Assembly (NCBI RefSeq): GCF_002836055.1
Contig: NZ_PJBS01000159.1
Location: 1 to 64,000 of the forward strand
DNA length: 64,000 nt
Reading direction: 5' to 3'
DNA from: Psychroflexus sp. MES1-P1E
GTDB lineage: Bacteria; Bacteroidota; Bacteroidia; Flavobacteriales; Flavobacteriaceae
In this document: positions 25,891 through 34,893 of the stretch, piece by piece
Position numbering within the stretch: position 1 is the stretch's first letter
Layout of the letters: each line of letters begins with the position of its first letter
Notes under the pieces: model-generated
Told to the model about the DNA's origin: nothing
The model's database searches: none
What the model saw: only the letters and a program-made list of their open reading frames with translations
Program-made: the position numbers and the translations under genes

Positions 25891-27582
25891 ATGGCAGATG
25901 ATAAAAAAGTGATATTCTCCATGTCGGGAGTATCCAAAACATACCCAGGTGAAGATAAGCCTGTTTTAAAGAATATATATTTAAGTTTTTTTTACGGTGC
26001 AAAAATTGGGATTTTAGGGCTTAATGGTTCTGGAAAATCTACTTTGATGAAAATAATTTCCGGAATCGAAAAAAACTACCGTGGTGATGTTGTCTTTTCC
26101 CAAGACTATTCAGTAGGATATCTTGAGCAAGAACCTGAACTGGATCCCGAAAAAACAGTACTTGAGATTGTCAAAGAAGGAGTCTCTGATGTGGTAGCGA
26201 TCTTAGATGAATACAACAAAATCAATGATGATTTTGGGTTACCAGAGGTATACGAAGATGCCGAAAAGATGCAAAAATTAATGGATCGTCAAGCATTACT
26301 TCAGGATAAAATTGACGCTACCAATGCTTGGGAACTCGATAATAAGCTTGAAGTAGCTATGGATGCTCTAAGAACACCGGCTTCCGATCAAAAAATCGAA
26401 AATTTATCTGGTGGAGAAAAGCGGCGTGTAGCTTTATGTCGTTTACTTCTTCAAGAACCAGATGTTCTTCTTCTCGATGAGCCAACCAACCACTTAGATG
26501 CAGAATCTGTGCATTGGCTTGAGCATCATTTGCAACAATACAAGGGAACTGTCATTGCAGTAACTCACGATAGATATTTTCTGGATAACGTAGCAGGTTG
26601 GATTTTGGAACTAGATAGAGGAGAAGGGATTCCTTGGAAGGGAAACTATTCGTCTTGGTTAGATCAAAAATCTAAGCGAATGGCTAAAGAAAATAAGCAA
26701 GCCAGCAAACGCCAAAAAACATTGGAGCGTGAGCTAGAATGGGTTAAAATGGCTCCAAAAGGAAGACAATCTAAACAAAAAGCTAGATTGAATAATTATG
26801 ATAAGTTGATGAGTCAAGACCAAGAAAAACTTGATGAAAAACTTGAAATTTATATTCCTAATGGACCGCGTTTAGGTAACAATGTAATTGATGCCAGTGG
26901 AGTAAGCAAAGGGTTTGATGAGAAGTTATTGTACGACAACTTAAATTTCAAACTTCCTCAAGCTGGTATTGTTGGAGTAATTGGCCCTAATGGTGCTGGT
27001 AAAACGACTATTTTTAAAATGATAATGGATGAAATTCAACCTGATAAGGGTGAATTTGTAGTTGGTGAAACTGCTAAAATTGCTTATGTAGACCAAGCTC
27101 ACTCTAATATTGATCCAGATAAATCCATCTGGGAAAACTTTAGTGAAGGACAAGATCTAGTCATGATGGGCGGTAAAAAAGTTAATTCTAGAGCTTATTT
27201 AAGTCGTTTTAATTTTAATGGTAGCGAACAAAATAAGAAAGTCAACAAATTGTCTGGTGGAGAACGCAACAGACTTCATTTAGCAATGACGTTGAAAGAA
27301 GAGGGTAATGTTTTGCTTTTGGATGAGCCAACCAATGATCTAGATGTTAACACACTTAGAGCCTTGGAAGAAGGTTTAGAAAACTTTGCAGGGTGTGCTG
27401 TAGTTATTTCTCACGACAGATGGTTTCTAGATAGAATTTGTACTCATATTCTTGCTTTTGAAGGAAATTCTGAAGTTTATTTTTTCGAAGGTAGCTTTAG
27501 TGAATATGAAGAAAATAAGAAAAAACGTTTGGGCGGTGATTTAATGCCAAAACGAATTAAATATAAAAAATTGGTTAGATAA
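25891..27582 (+). CDS. ettA: Energy-dependent translational throttle protein EttA (ABC-F)
   Basis: 563 residues, two ABC domains with no membrane part. Domain 1 has Walker A GLNGSGKST, signature LSGGEKRRVALCRLLL and Walker B LLLDEPTNHLD. Domain 2 has GPNGAGKTT, LSGGERNRLHLAMTLK and LLLDEPTNDLD. The arm insertion in domain 1 and the inter-domain P-site linker, rich in Lys/Arg (SKRQKTLERELEWVK), identify the EttA type. EttA binds the ribosomal E site and gates the first elongation step by ATP/ADP ratio. Followed by a perfect 20-bp hairpin. Confidence 0.96.
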   Translation: MADDKKVIFSMSGVSKTYPGEDKPVLKNIYLSFFYGAKIGILGLNGSGKSTLMKIISGIEKNYRGDVVFSQDYSVGYLEQEPELDPEKTVLEIVKEGVSDVVAILDEYNKINDDFGLPEVYEDAEKMQKLMDRQALLQDKIDATNAWELDNKLEVAMDALRTPASDQKIENLSGGEKRRVALCRLLLQEPDVLLLDEPTNHLDAESVHWLEHHLQQYKGTVIAVTHDRYFLDNVAGWILELDRGEGIPWKGNYSSWLDQKSKRMAKENKQASKRQKTLERELEWVKMAPKGRQSKQKARLNNYDKLMSQDQEKLDEKLEIYIPNGPRLGNNVIDASGVSKGFDEKLLYDNLNFKLPQAGIVGVIGPNGAGKTTIFKMIMDEIQPDKGEFVVGETAKIAYVDQAHSNIDPDKSIWENFSEGQDLVMMGGKKVNSRAYLSRFNFNGSEQNKKVNKLSGGERNRLHLAMTLKEEGNVLLLDEPTNDLDVNTLRALEEGLENFAGCAVVISHDRWFLDRICTHILAFEGNSEVYFFEGSFSEYEENKKKRLGGDLMPKRIKYKKLVR

Positions 27583-27600
27583 TATTAAGCGATTTTTTTA

Positions 27601-27642
27601 AATACAAAAGCTCTCTACAATCTTGTAGAGAGCTTTTGTATT
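27601..27642. terminator. Perfect 20-bp hairpin terminator after ettA
   Basis: Arms 27601-27620 and 27623-27642 are exact complements with a TC centre, GC-richest at GCTCTCTAC. T-rich after the stem. Begins 19 bases after the ettA stop. Confidence 0.88.
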
Positions 27643-27667
27643 AATCATATAGTTATCTGAATTTCAG

Positions 27668-27695
27668 TTGATAAGAGAAAACTTAATTATCTTTG
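27668..27695 (+). promoter_or_regulatory. Candidate Bacteroidota promoter for T9SS endonuclease
   Basis: TTG at 27668-27670 and TATCTTTG (matches TAnnTTTG) at 27688-27695, spacing 17 bases, ending 9 bases before the ATG. The -7 match is exact; spacing is 2 short of ideal. Confidence 0.55.
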
Positions 27696-27704
27696 TAAAA
27701 ACAT

Positions 27705-29660
27705 GTGATGAACAAAATTACTTTTTTAGGATTCTGTTTATTAAGTCAGTTTATCTTTTCTCAAGAAGTTATAATAAACGAAGTAGATTCTGATACCCCT
27801 GGCGTAGATACTCAAGAATTTATAGAGTTGAGAACTCAAGTTGTAGAGTCACCATTGGACGGGTATGTTCTCGTTCTTTTTAATGGATCCAGTTCAGGAG
27901 CAGACTCCAGTTACTTTGCTTTGAGTCTTGACGGTTTTGTGACTGACTTTAACGGGTTATTTGTACTAGGTGGACCTGAACTTACTCCAAGTCCTAATTA
28001 TCGATTGCTTAGAAATTTCATTCAAAATGGAGCAGATGCTGTTGCTGTGTATAGGGGCAGTGTGGAAGATTTTGAAGAAGGAACCCTCGCCACTATAGAT
28101 GATCTTGTAGACGCCCTAGTTTACGGGACAAGTGATCCAGAAGATCAAAACTTATTAAATCTCCTTGCACAAACCGAACAAATAGACGAAGATGTGAATG
28201 GTAATTCGGACTTAGAATCCATGCAAAGAAACTTTGATGGATCTTGGTTTGTCAGCACACCAACTCCTAGAATACCAAATGATGGAAGTGGAATAACTCC
28301 TGTTTTTATAGACGTCACACCAAGTTCCAATCTTGTCAACGAAGGTGATAGCTTTACCATTGATTTTGAAACTTCAGAAACGTTGATGGAGGAGATTATG
28401 ATTACTTTCAGTTTGATCAACGGAGGGTTTACTGAAGAGGATTATACCGGACAGACCTCTGTCACTCTTTTTGCAGGAACAAACTCAGGTTCTGTAGTTA
28501 TTAATCTAGTTGATGATGAGGTAGACGAAGGCGATGAGTTTATCTCCATTGCAGTTGATATTCTTGGTGAGCCCTTTATTTTGAATAGTAATTTTATTCA
28601 AGTTATTGCCATTGATGACGATTTTACCGTTGCCGATTGGGGGACTCCTATTCATCCAACTTTCGATAAAGTCGAGCCCACGGGACCATCTGATTATTTC
28701 GAAATTTTAAATGGAGAATCTGGTCCTAATCTAAGTCAGGCTATACAAGATATCATTGCAGAAGAAGGAGTGGTTAAGATTCATACCTATTCAGATATTA
28801 TTGATATTCTTAAATCTGCTGATCAAAGCCCGATGAATAGCAACGAAGTCTGGTTAGCCTACAGAGAGGAGTCTAGACCCAAATACCTCTATCAACTGAG
28901 TTCATCAGGAACTGGATTTTGGAACAGGGAGCATGTATATCCTAGGTCCAGGGGTGGTTTTTTCAGTATAGAAGACGATGAAATTGCTACAGGAATTAAT
29001 GAATGGTGGGTGACCAATGCAGACTCCTTAAGACATGCAAATTCTGATGCTCATGGCCTAAGAGCCACAGATGCTAATGAGAATAGTTCAAGAGGTAACC
29101 AACATTTTGGAGAATATATAGGACCCGAAGGAACTCTAGGTAGTTTTAGAGGAGACGTAGCACGAGCTGTATTTTATTTATCTATACGCTTTAATAATCT
29201 TTCGGTCGTAGATGGTTTTCCAGATAGCACTGGTCAGCTTGGCGATTTGCAAACCTTATTGCAATGGCATCTCGATGATCCAGCTGATGATTTTGAAATG
29301 AACAGGAATAATATAGCCTATACTTGGCAAAACAATAGAAATCCCTTTATAGATTATCCAGAGCTAGCAAATTATATCTGGGGAAATAATCAAGGGGAGG
29401 TTTGGGATCAGTCCCTTTCAGTAACTCAAAACAGGACAGAAGAGATATCGATTTATCCTAATCCTGCTTCAAATTATATTCAGCTTCAAGGAATTTCAAA
29501 TGACTCTTTTATTCAAATGTATTCAATGACAGGTAAAAAAGTTTTGGAGACTAAAGTAAACTCTGGAGATCGGATAGCACTGGAGTTAAGTGCTGGTATT
29601 TATCTCTTAAGAGTTATGAGTAATTCCAAAGTGATAACCAAAAAACTTATCATCAATTAA
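27705..29660 (+). CDS. Secreted endonuclease I family nuclease with Calx-beta and T9SS sorting domains
   Basis: 651 residues. The signal peptide ends FSQ. Residues about 20-160 resemble a lamin-tail-like beta domain (VIINEVDSDTPGVDTQEFIEL). About 200-305 is Calx-beta-like (VNEGDSFTIDFETSE, VDDEVDEGDEFISIAV). The endonuclease I core (about 310-560) carries FWNREHVYPRSRGG, the beta-beta-alpha-metal His, and LRHANSDAHGLRATDANENSSRGN. The last about 75 residues are a type A T9SS sorting domain (ISIYPNPASNYIQLQ.. to TKKLIIN). Expected to be a cell-surface or released DNase/RNase, useful for nucleotide and phosphate scavenging or eDNA turnover. Has its own promoter; terminator follows. Confidence 0.9.
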   Translation: MMNKITFLGFCLLSQFIFSQEVIINEVDSDTPGVDTQEFIELRTQVVESPLDGYVLVLFNGSSSGADSSYFALSLDGFVTDFNGLFVLGGPELTPSPNYRLLRNFIQNGADAVAVYRGSVEDFEEGTLATIDDLVDALVYGTSDPEDQNLLNLLAQTEQIDEDVNGNSDLESMQRNFDGSWFVSTPTPRIPNDGSGITPVFIDVTPSSNLVNEGDSFTIDFETSETLMEEIMITFSLINGGFTEEDYTGQTSVTLFAGTNSGSVVINLVDDEVDEGDEFISIAVDILGEPFILNSNFIQVIAIDDDFTVADWGTPIHPTFDKVEPTGPSDYFEILNGESGPNLSQAIQDIIAEEGVVKIHTYSDIIDILKSADQSPMNSNEVWLAYREESRPKYLYQLSSSGTGFWNREHVYPRSRGGFFSIEDDEIATGINEWWVTNADSLRHANSDAHGLRATDANENSSRGNQHFGEYIGPEGTLGSFRGDVARAVFYLSIRFNNLSVVDGFPDSTGQLGDLQTLLQWHLDDPADDFEMNRNNIAYTWQNNRNPFIDYPELANYIWGNNQGEVWDQSLSVTQNRTEEISIYPNPASNYIQLQGISNDSFIQMYSMTGKKVLETKVNSGDRIALELSAGIYLLRVMSNSKVITKKLIIN

Positions 29661-29682
29661 TTGATGTTTTTTAATTATTATG

Positions 29683-29716
29683 AAAAAGCTGTTATGAAAA
29701 CGTTGGCTTTTTTTTA
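29683..29716 (+). terminator. Probable terminator after T9SS endonuclease
   Basis: Imperfect stem AAAAAGCTGTT with AACGTTGGCTTTTT around GAAA, followed by eight T. It lies directly before menC. Confidence 0.55.
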
Positions 29717-29736
29717 TTTTTATGCAAATTTTGAAA

Positions 29737-30777
29737 ATGAAAGTAACTTACTTTAAACATACGCTGAATTTCAAACAACCAAGCGGAACCTCAAGAGGAG
29801 TTTTGAAAACAAAAGACTCTTGGTTTATCAAATTTGAGAACGATGTTAAGTATGGAATAGGTGAGTGTGGACTTCTAAAAGGATTGAGTATTGATCCTAT
29901 AGAAGAGTATGAAGCAACTCTTCATTGGGTGTGTGAAAATATCCATTTAGGCTTAGATGTTTTATATCTTAAATTAGCAGATTATCCTTCTATTCAATTT
30001 GGATTAGAAATGGCGTTCAACTCTTTTTCTTCTTCAAACTCTTATGTTCTTTTTCCTTCAGAATTTACTGAAGGAAAAAAGGGAATGGTCATTAACGGAT
30101 TGATTTGGATGGGCGAGAAGTCCTTTATGAAATCTCAAATTCAAGAGAAAATTAAACAAGGTTTCAGCTGTATTAAGCTTAAAATTGGAGCTATCGACTT
30201 TACATCAGAATTAGACTTGTTGAGGTATATCCGAAGTGAATTTTCAGCGTCAGAAGTCGAATTGAGAGTAGATGCTAATGGGGCATTTTCTAAAGATTCT
30301 GCTTTAGAAAAATTAAAGCAACTCAGTGAATTTAATCTACATAGTATCGAACAGCCTATTGCCGCTGGACAATGGGAGTCTATGGCAGACTTATGCAGAC
30401 AAACACCTCTACCAATTGCTTTAGACGAAGAATTAATTGGTCTTAAAAATGTAACAAATAAGGAAAAAGCTTTACTAACTATACAACCTCAGTATATTAT
30501 TTTAAAACCTAGTCTTATCGGTGGCTTTAAAGGCTCACAGGAATGGATAGATTTGGCAAATAAACACCACATAAAATGGTGGATGACTAGCGCCTTAGAA
30601 AGCAATATTGGGCTAAATGCAATTTCGCAATTTACATTTATGCAGCACAATAAAATGCCACAAGGCTTAGGAACTGGGGGTCTTTATACAAATAATATGA
30701 AAAGTCCCTTAACGATAGAGGGAGAAAAAATCAAGTACAAACCAGAATACCCTTGGGAAAATAAATTCAATTTATGA
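29737..30777 (+). CDS. menC: o-Succinylbenzoate synthase
   Basis: 346 residues from the ATG at 29737; an ATG five codons upstream (29722) is possible, but the conserved start MKVTYFKHTLNFKQPSGTSR favours the second. Enolase superfamily, muconate-cycloisomerase group: KLKIG supplies the catalytic KxK, VDANG and EQP and ALDEE the metal ligands, and ILKPSLIGG the second lysine. It dehydrates SHCHC to o-succinylbenzoate in menaquinone synthesis. A dipeptide epimerase is the main alternative on sequence alone, but linkage to menE two genes on settles MenC. Overlaps the CPBP gene by 4 bases. Confidence 0.9.
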   Translation: MKVTYFKHTLNFKQPSGTSRGVLKTKDSWFIKFENDVKYGIGECGLLKGLSIDPIEEYEATLHWVCENIHLGLDVLYLKLADYPSIQFGLEMAFNSFSSSNSYVLFPSEFTEGKKGMVINGLIWMGEKSFMKSQIQEKIKQGFSCIKLKIGAIDFTSELDLLRYIRSEFSASEVELRVDANGAFSKDSALEKLKQLSEFNLHSIEQPIAAGQWESMADLCRQTPLPIALDEELIGLKNVTNKEKALLTIQPQYIILKPSLIGGFKGSQEWIDLANKHHIKWWMTSALESNIGLNAISQFTFMQHNKMPQGLGTGGLYTNNMKSPLTIEGEKIKYKPEYPWENKFNL

Positions 30778-31718
30778 AAGATTACATCGCATTAGCATCA
30801 AAAGGATATCATGAATGGTGGAGATATTTGGTAGGCGCATTTTTAGTATTCATCATTTGGCAAGTGGGGTCAATTCCTTTTTTAGCTGCTGTTACATATA
30901 AATTGATGGCAGATGGACAGGGTGTTTCCGAAATCGGTAATTATGAAGTATTAATGGGGGCGTTAGATTCCAACCTCACTTTTTTCTTGATGTTATTTTC
31001 TTTCGCTGTTGGTTTTTTTGGAGTTTGGCTTATAGTAAGATTTTTTCATAATCAGAAATTTAAAGACCTCTTAACCACAAGAGCTCGATTTGACTGGAAG
31101 CGTGTTGCATTTGGGTTTAGCATCGTTGGTTTTTTTATAGCAATTATGACTATTTTGGACTATGTGATTAATCCAGATGACTATTTATGGAACCTTAAAT
31201 GGGATCAATTTATCATTCTAGCCAGTATTGGTATTATAATGGTTCCTATTCAAACCACTTTTGAAGAGCTTTACTTTAGAGGGTATTTTATGCAAGGTTT
31301 AGGTGTTATTTTTAAAAATAGATGGTTGCCTCTTATCGCAACCTCACTGGGGTTTGGACTTCTACATCTTGGAAATCCAGAAGTTGGAAAACTCGGGTAT
31401 ATCATTATGGTAAGTTATATTGGTACTGGTTTTCTTTTGGGAATTATGGCGCTGATGGATGAAGGTTTAGAATTATCAATTGGTTATCACGCCGGGAACA
31501 ATTTAGTTACAGCTTTATTGGTTACAGCAGACTGGACTGTTTTTCAGACAGAGTCAATTTTGATCTATACGGAAGAACCTATGGTAGGTTTTGATGTCTT
31601 TTTTCCAGTTCTTATTGTTTATCCTATTTATTTATTGGTAATGGCTAAGGTTTATAAATGGAAAAATTGGAAATCTAAACTTTTTGGAAAGGTGATTTTG
31701 CCTGAATCAACACGATAA
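30774..31718 (+). CDS. CPBP family intramembrane metalloprotease (Abi/CAAX type)
   Basis: 314 residues with about eight membrane helices. The CPBP motifs are present: motif 1 FEELYFRGYFMQGLG (EExxxR), motif 2 FGLLHLGN (FxxxH) and motif 3 HAGNN. These residues form a glutamate/histidine site in type II CAAX-prenyl-endopeptidase relatives. Roles include maturation of small peptides, bacteriocin immunity and envelope regulation; none can be chosen here. It overlaps the menC stop (ATGA) and sits between menC and menE, so it is presumably co-expressed with menaquinone genes. Confidence 0.9.
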   Translation: MKDYIALASKGYHEWWRYLVGAFLVFIIWQVGSIPFLAAVTYKLMADGQGVSEIGNYEVLMGALDSNLTFFLMLFSFAVGFFGVWLIVRFFHNQKFKDLLTTRARFDWKRVAFGFSIVGFFIAIMTILDYVINPDDYLWNLKWDQFIILASIGIIMVPIQTTFEELYFRGYFMQGLGVIFKNRWLPLIATSLGFGLLHLGNPEVGKLGYIIMVSYIGTGFLLGIMALMDEGLELSIGYHAGNNLVTALLVTADWTVFQTESILIYTEEPMVGFDVFFPVLIVYPIYLLVMAKVYKWKNWKSKLFGKVILPESTR

Positions 31719-31746
31719 TGTAAATTTAACATTTTAATATTGATTA

Positions 31747-31785
31747 TTGTATTTATAATATCTAGTATTGATATCATAAATACAA
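31747..31785. repeat. 16-bp inverted repeat immediately before menE start
   Basis: Left arm 31747-31762 (TTGTATTTATAATATC) and right arm 31770-31785 (GATATCATAAATACAA) match at 15 of 16 positions around a 7-base loop. It ends 7 bases before the menE ATG. It has no T-tract after it, so it is not a typical terminator; an operator or a translation-blocking leader hairpin is possible. Confidence 0.65.
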
Positions 31786-31792
31786 CATTATA

Positions 31793-32887
31793 ATGGTCAA
31801 TACTCATCTAGCAATACATCCTAATTTTAAAATTAATGGGATTCATTTTGATAGAAATGAATTGTATTCAGTCGCCTATAGTTATGTAAAAGAAGGTGAG
31901 GCTTTTGAAGAAAAAATTGGAGATTTTTTAATCGATTGGCTTAATGATGATTATGATACAATTAAAGTAAGAACTTCTGGGTCTACTGGAGATCCTAAAA
32001 TCTATTTTATAGACAAACAAAAGATGGTTAATAGTGCCCTAGCTACAGGTAAATTCTTCAATGTAAAAGAGGGCACCAAAGCTTTACTCTGCCTACCCGC
32101 AGATTATATCGGTGGCAGAATGATGTTGGTTCGAGCAATGATTTTAGGATGGGATTTGGACATTGTAGAGCCTAAATCCAACCCCCTAGATAATCTTTTT
32201 AAAACCTATGATTTCTGTGCTATGACTCCCTTTCAAATGGACTATTCTTTAGGGAGATTGCATTTAATTAAAAAATTAATTGTTGGCGGTGGTACCGTTT
32301 CTGAACATCTTATTGGTTTAATCCAAGGTATACCCGCCAAAGTTTTTGAAGTTTATGGAATGACAGAAACCATTTCTCACATTGCAGCCAGAAGGCTAAA
32401 TCCTAAAAAGGATAATAAAGAAAAGCGTCCTTTTAAAGCTTTACCAAATGTAAGCATTTCAAAAAACGAGGATAATTGTCTTATTATAAAAGCACCAAAA
32501 ATTTTAGAAGAAGAGCTTCAGACGAACGACATCGTTGAGGTTTTAACTTTTAAAAAATTCTATTGGAAAGGAAGGTTGGATAACATCATCAATTCTGGTG
32601 GCGTTAAAATATTTCCAGAATCTGTTGAAGAAAAACTTCAAAAACGTATTACTCAGCGTTTTTTTATAGCAGGTTTAGCAGATGATTCTTTAGGTGAACA
32701 AGTGGTTTTGTTTGTAGAAGCTCCCCATAACGAAAAGTTCTTAAGCGATTTAAAAGAGGTCGTCAAAAAACTAAAGACATTTGATAAATATGAAAGGCCT
32801 AAAAATGTTTATCTCATAGAAAAGTTTGAAGAAACTACTTCTGGTAAAATTCATCGTCAAAAGACCTTAAAAAAATTGATGGGGTAA
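31793..32887 (+). CDS. menE: o-Succinylbenzoate-CoA ligase, short Bacteroidota form
   Basis: 364 residues, an AMP-forming acyl-CoA synthetase shorter than the about 450-residue MenE of E. coli because the N-terminal subdomain is reduced, as usual in Bacteroidota. Motifs: P-loop RTSGSTGDPKIYF, YGMTETISHIA, the hinge GRLDNIINSGGVKIFPESVE, and the C-terminal catalytic lysine in TTSGKIHRQKTLKKL. It activates o-succinylbenzoate to its CoA ester. Same strand as menC and CPBP, preceded by a hairpin at 31747-31785. Confidence 0.92.
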   Translation: MVNTHLAIHPNFKINGIHFDRNELYSVAYSYVKEGEAFEEKIGDFLIDWLNDDYDTIKVRTSGSTGDPKIYFIDKQKMVNSALATGKFFNVKEGTKALLCLPADYIGGRMMLVRAMILGWDLDIVEPKSNPLDNLFKTYDFCAMTPFQMDYSLGRLHLIKKLIVGGGTVSEHLIGLIQGIPAKVFEVYGMTETISHIAARRLNPKKDNKEKRPFKALPNVSISKNEDNCLIIKAPKILEEELQTNDIVEVLTFKKFYWKGRLDNIINSGGVKIFPESVEEKLQKRITQRFFIAGLADDSLGEQVVLFVEAPHNEKFLSDLKEVVKKLKTFDKYERPKNVYLIEKFEETTSGKIHRQKTLKKLMG

Positions 32888-32896
32888 ATGCCCATT

Positions 32897-34546
32897 TTAT
32901 TTCACTTGGATAATAGTTATATAGTATCCATATTTATTGATGGCCAAATCTCCAAGATCTTCCAATTCTACTTCAATCTTTTTCCAATTTTTGTCTATAA
33001 GGGCTCTTGATAAGTGACCTTCCTCTACATTTTGAAAATCAATAGGCATTTTGAAATTTTCAACATCTGTTTTCCAGCGTAGATATAGTGTTTTATTCTT
33101 GTCAAATTTAAGTTGCAATTCAGGAATAGAGATGTAATTGAGGTATTGGTCGAAAATAGGTTTTAGATTAAGTTCGGTCCTGCTATTGTAGAAATTGATA
33201 ACATCGTTAGCATGGATGGTTTGATACTTAAACGTTTTATGAAACTCTTTTAATAGGCTCCACCATTTTTCATCGTTATCAATGATGCTTCTCAGTGTAT
33301 TGAGCATATTAGCTCCTTTGTAGTACATATCTCCAGAACCTTCATGATTTACTCCATATTTGCCTATTATAGGCCTATCGTTCGCTATAATATCTCTAAG
33401 GCCGTATAAATACCTTATCGCTTCTTTTTTACCAAACTCACATTCAACAAAAACAGATTCTGCATAGGCTGTAAAGCTTTCATGTATCCACATATCCGCT
33501 ATATCTGCTGCAGAAACGCTATTTCCAAACCACTCGTGAGCAGATTCGTGGATGATAATAAAGTCCCATTTAAGACCAATTCCAGTTTTGGAGAGGTCAG
33601 TCCCCAAATATCCATTTTGGTAGCCATTTCCATAAGCTACAGCACTTTGATGTTCCATCCCTAAATAAGGGGTTTCCACTAGTTTGAAGCCGTCCTTTTG
33701 AAATGGATAGTCTCCAAATTTTTCATAAAAACAATCCATCATAGGGTGAACTTGTTGGAACTGTTGCTTTGCTTTGTCTAAATTTCCTTTAAGAACATAA
33801 TAATCTAAAGACAACTCGTTATACTGGTCTTCAAAATGAACATAATCAGCAATATTCAACGTGATATTATAGTTGTTAATAGAGTGTTCTACTCTCCAGT
33901 GCCACTGTGTATAACCATTTTCTAAGGCTGTTTCAGCAATTAATCTTCCGTTGGAAACATTCATAAGTCCATTGGGAACACTCACTTTTATATCAACAGA
34001 CTCTGGTTCATCGCTTTGGTGGTCTTTATTAGGATACCATAAACTCGCCCCTGTTCCTTGAACAGCTACGCCTATAAATGGCTTATCATCACTATCTTTA
34101 GAAAAAATAAAACCACCATCCCAAGGAGCATTTTTCGCAACCTTTGGATATCCTGAATAATAAAATTTTAGGCTTTGGACAGATGTTTTTTTAAGTGGCT
34201 TATCGAAATTGATAAAAACCGCATTGAACTCTCTTTTATAATTCAGAGATTTACCTTTAAAAATAATAGAGTCAATCTTCATATTTTGAAATAAATCCAG
34301 TTGTATGCGCTTGGTTCGAGCTTTGACTTCAAACTCAATCTCATTAAAACCCTGAACATATCTCTTCTCAGGATTTACTTTAATATCCAAAGTATAGGAG
34401 AGTACATCAAAACTTGTGCGTTCTGGGCGTAAGCTTCCTCTTAAAGTATCTGCTCTGCTAAATAGTTCTTGATTAGCATTCACTATTTGTGAGTGCAGTG
34501 TTAAGGAAAAAGAGAAGATGAAAAGGAAAATGTATATTCGTTTCAT
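32897..34546 (-). CDS. M1 family zinc metallopeptidase, exported
   Basis: 549 residues. Signal peptide MKRIYIFLFIFSFSLTLHSQ. An N-terminal beta-sandwich domain (about 40-230, with SYTLDIKVNPEKRYVQGFNE) precedes the catalytic domain containing YLGMEHQSA (GxMEN-type exopeptidase strip), the zinc site HESAHEW and the third ligand Glu in IHESFTAYAE. Family members remove N-terminal residues from peptides. It lacks the large C-terminal ARM domain of PepN, fitting the short Bacteroidota class (about 550 residues). Probably periplasmic or outer-membrane associated. Convergent with menE; divergent from the next lipoprotein by 35 bases. Confidence 0.9.
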   Translation of the reverse strand: MKRIYIFLFIFSFSLTLHSQIVNANQELFSRADTLRGSLRPERTSFDVLSYTLDIKVNPEKRYVQGFNEIEFEVKARTKRIQLDLFQNMKIDSIIFKGKSLNYKREFNAVFINFDKPLKKTSVQSLKFYYSGYPKVAKNAPWDGGFIFSKDSDDKPFIGVAVQGTGASLWYPNKDHQSDEPESVDIKVSVPNGLMNVSNGRLIAETALENGYTQWHWRVEHSINNYNITLNIADYVHFEDQYNELSLDYYVLKGNLDKAKQQFQQVHPMMDCFYEKFGDYPFQKDGFKLVETPYLGMEHQSAVAYGNGYQNGYLGTDLSKTGIGLKWDFIIIHESAHEWFGNSVSAADIADMWIHESFTAYAESVFVECEFGKKEAIRYLYGLRDIIANDRPIIGKYGVNHEGSGDMYYKGANMLNTLRSIIDNDEKWWSLLKEFHKTFKYQTIHANDVINFYNSRTELNLKPIFDQYLNYISIPELQLKFDKNKTLYLRWKTDVENFKMPIDFQNVEEGHLSRALIDKNWKKIEVELEDLGDLAINKYGYYITIIQVK

Positions 34547-34581
34547 AAGAAATTTAATATCAGATTTATTATAAAAATACT

Positions 34582-34893
34582 ATGAAAAAAATTACTTTTA
34601 TTCTGCTATCCTTTGCATTTTTATCCTGTGGAAGCGATAGTCAACTTGTCGATGGTAAAGTCACAACTGAAACTGACGAACCCCTGGAAAATGTCTTGGT
34701 ACAGGTTATGGGTACCGATCTAAATTCCAAAACAAATTCAAATGGTTCCTTTAGGATAAATACAAAAAATAGGGGAGATGAGCTTATTTTTACCCATCCC
34801 ACTTATGAAATGCTTAGATTAACTATTGACGAAAATCAAGACGATATTCAAGCTAAACTTATAAAAAAGAATACCCCAGAGCTAGAGAAATAA
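34582..34893 (+). CDS. Small lipoprotein with carboxypeptidase regulatory-like domain
   Basis: 103 residues. Lipobox FLSC with Cys16 and then GSD. A single CarboxypepD_reg-type beta-sandwich (about 22-95): VDGKVTTETDEPLENVLVQV, then NSNGSFRINTKNRGDELIFT. Similar domains head TonB receptors and surface lipoproteins. Function unknown. The final 35 bases overlap the convergent outer-membrane protein gene. Confidence 0.75.
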   Translation: MKKITFILLSFAFLSCGSDSQLVDGKVTTETDEPLENVLVQVMGTDLNSKTNSNGSFRINTKNRGDELIFTHPTYEMLRLTIDENQDDIQAKLIKKNTPELEK

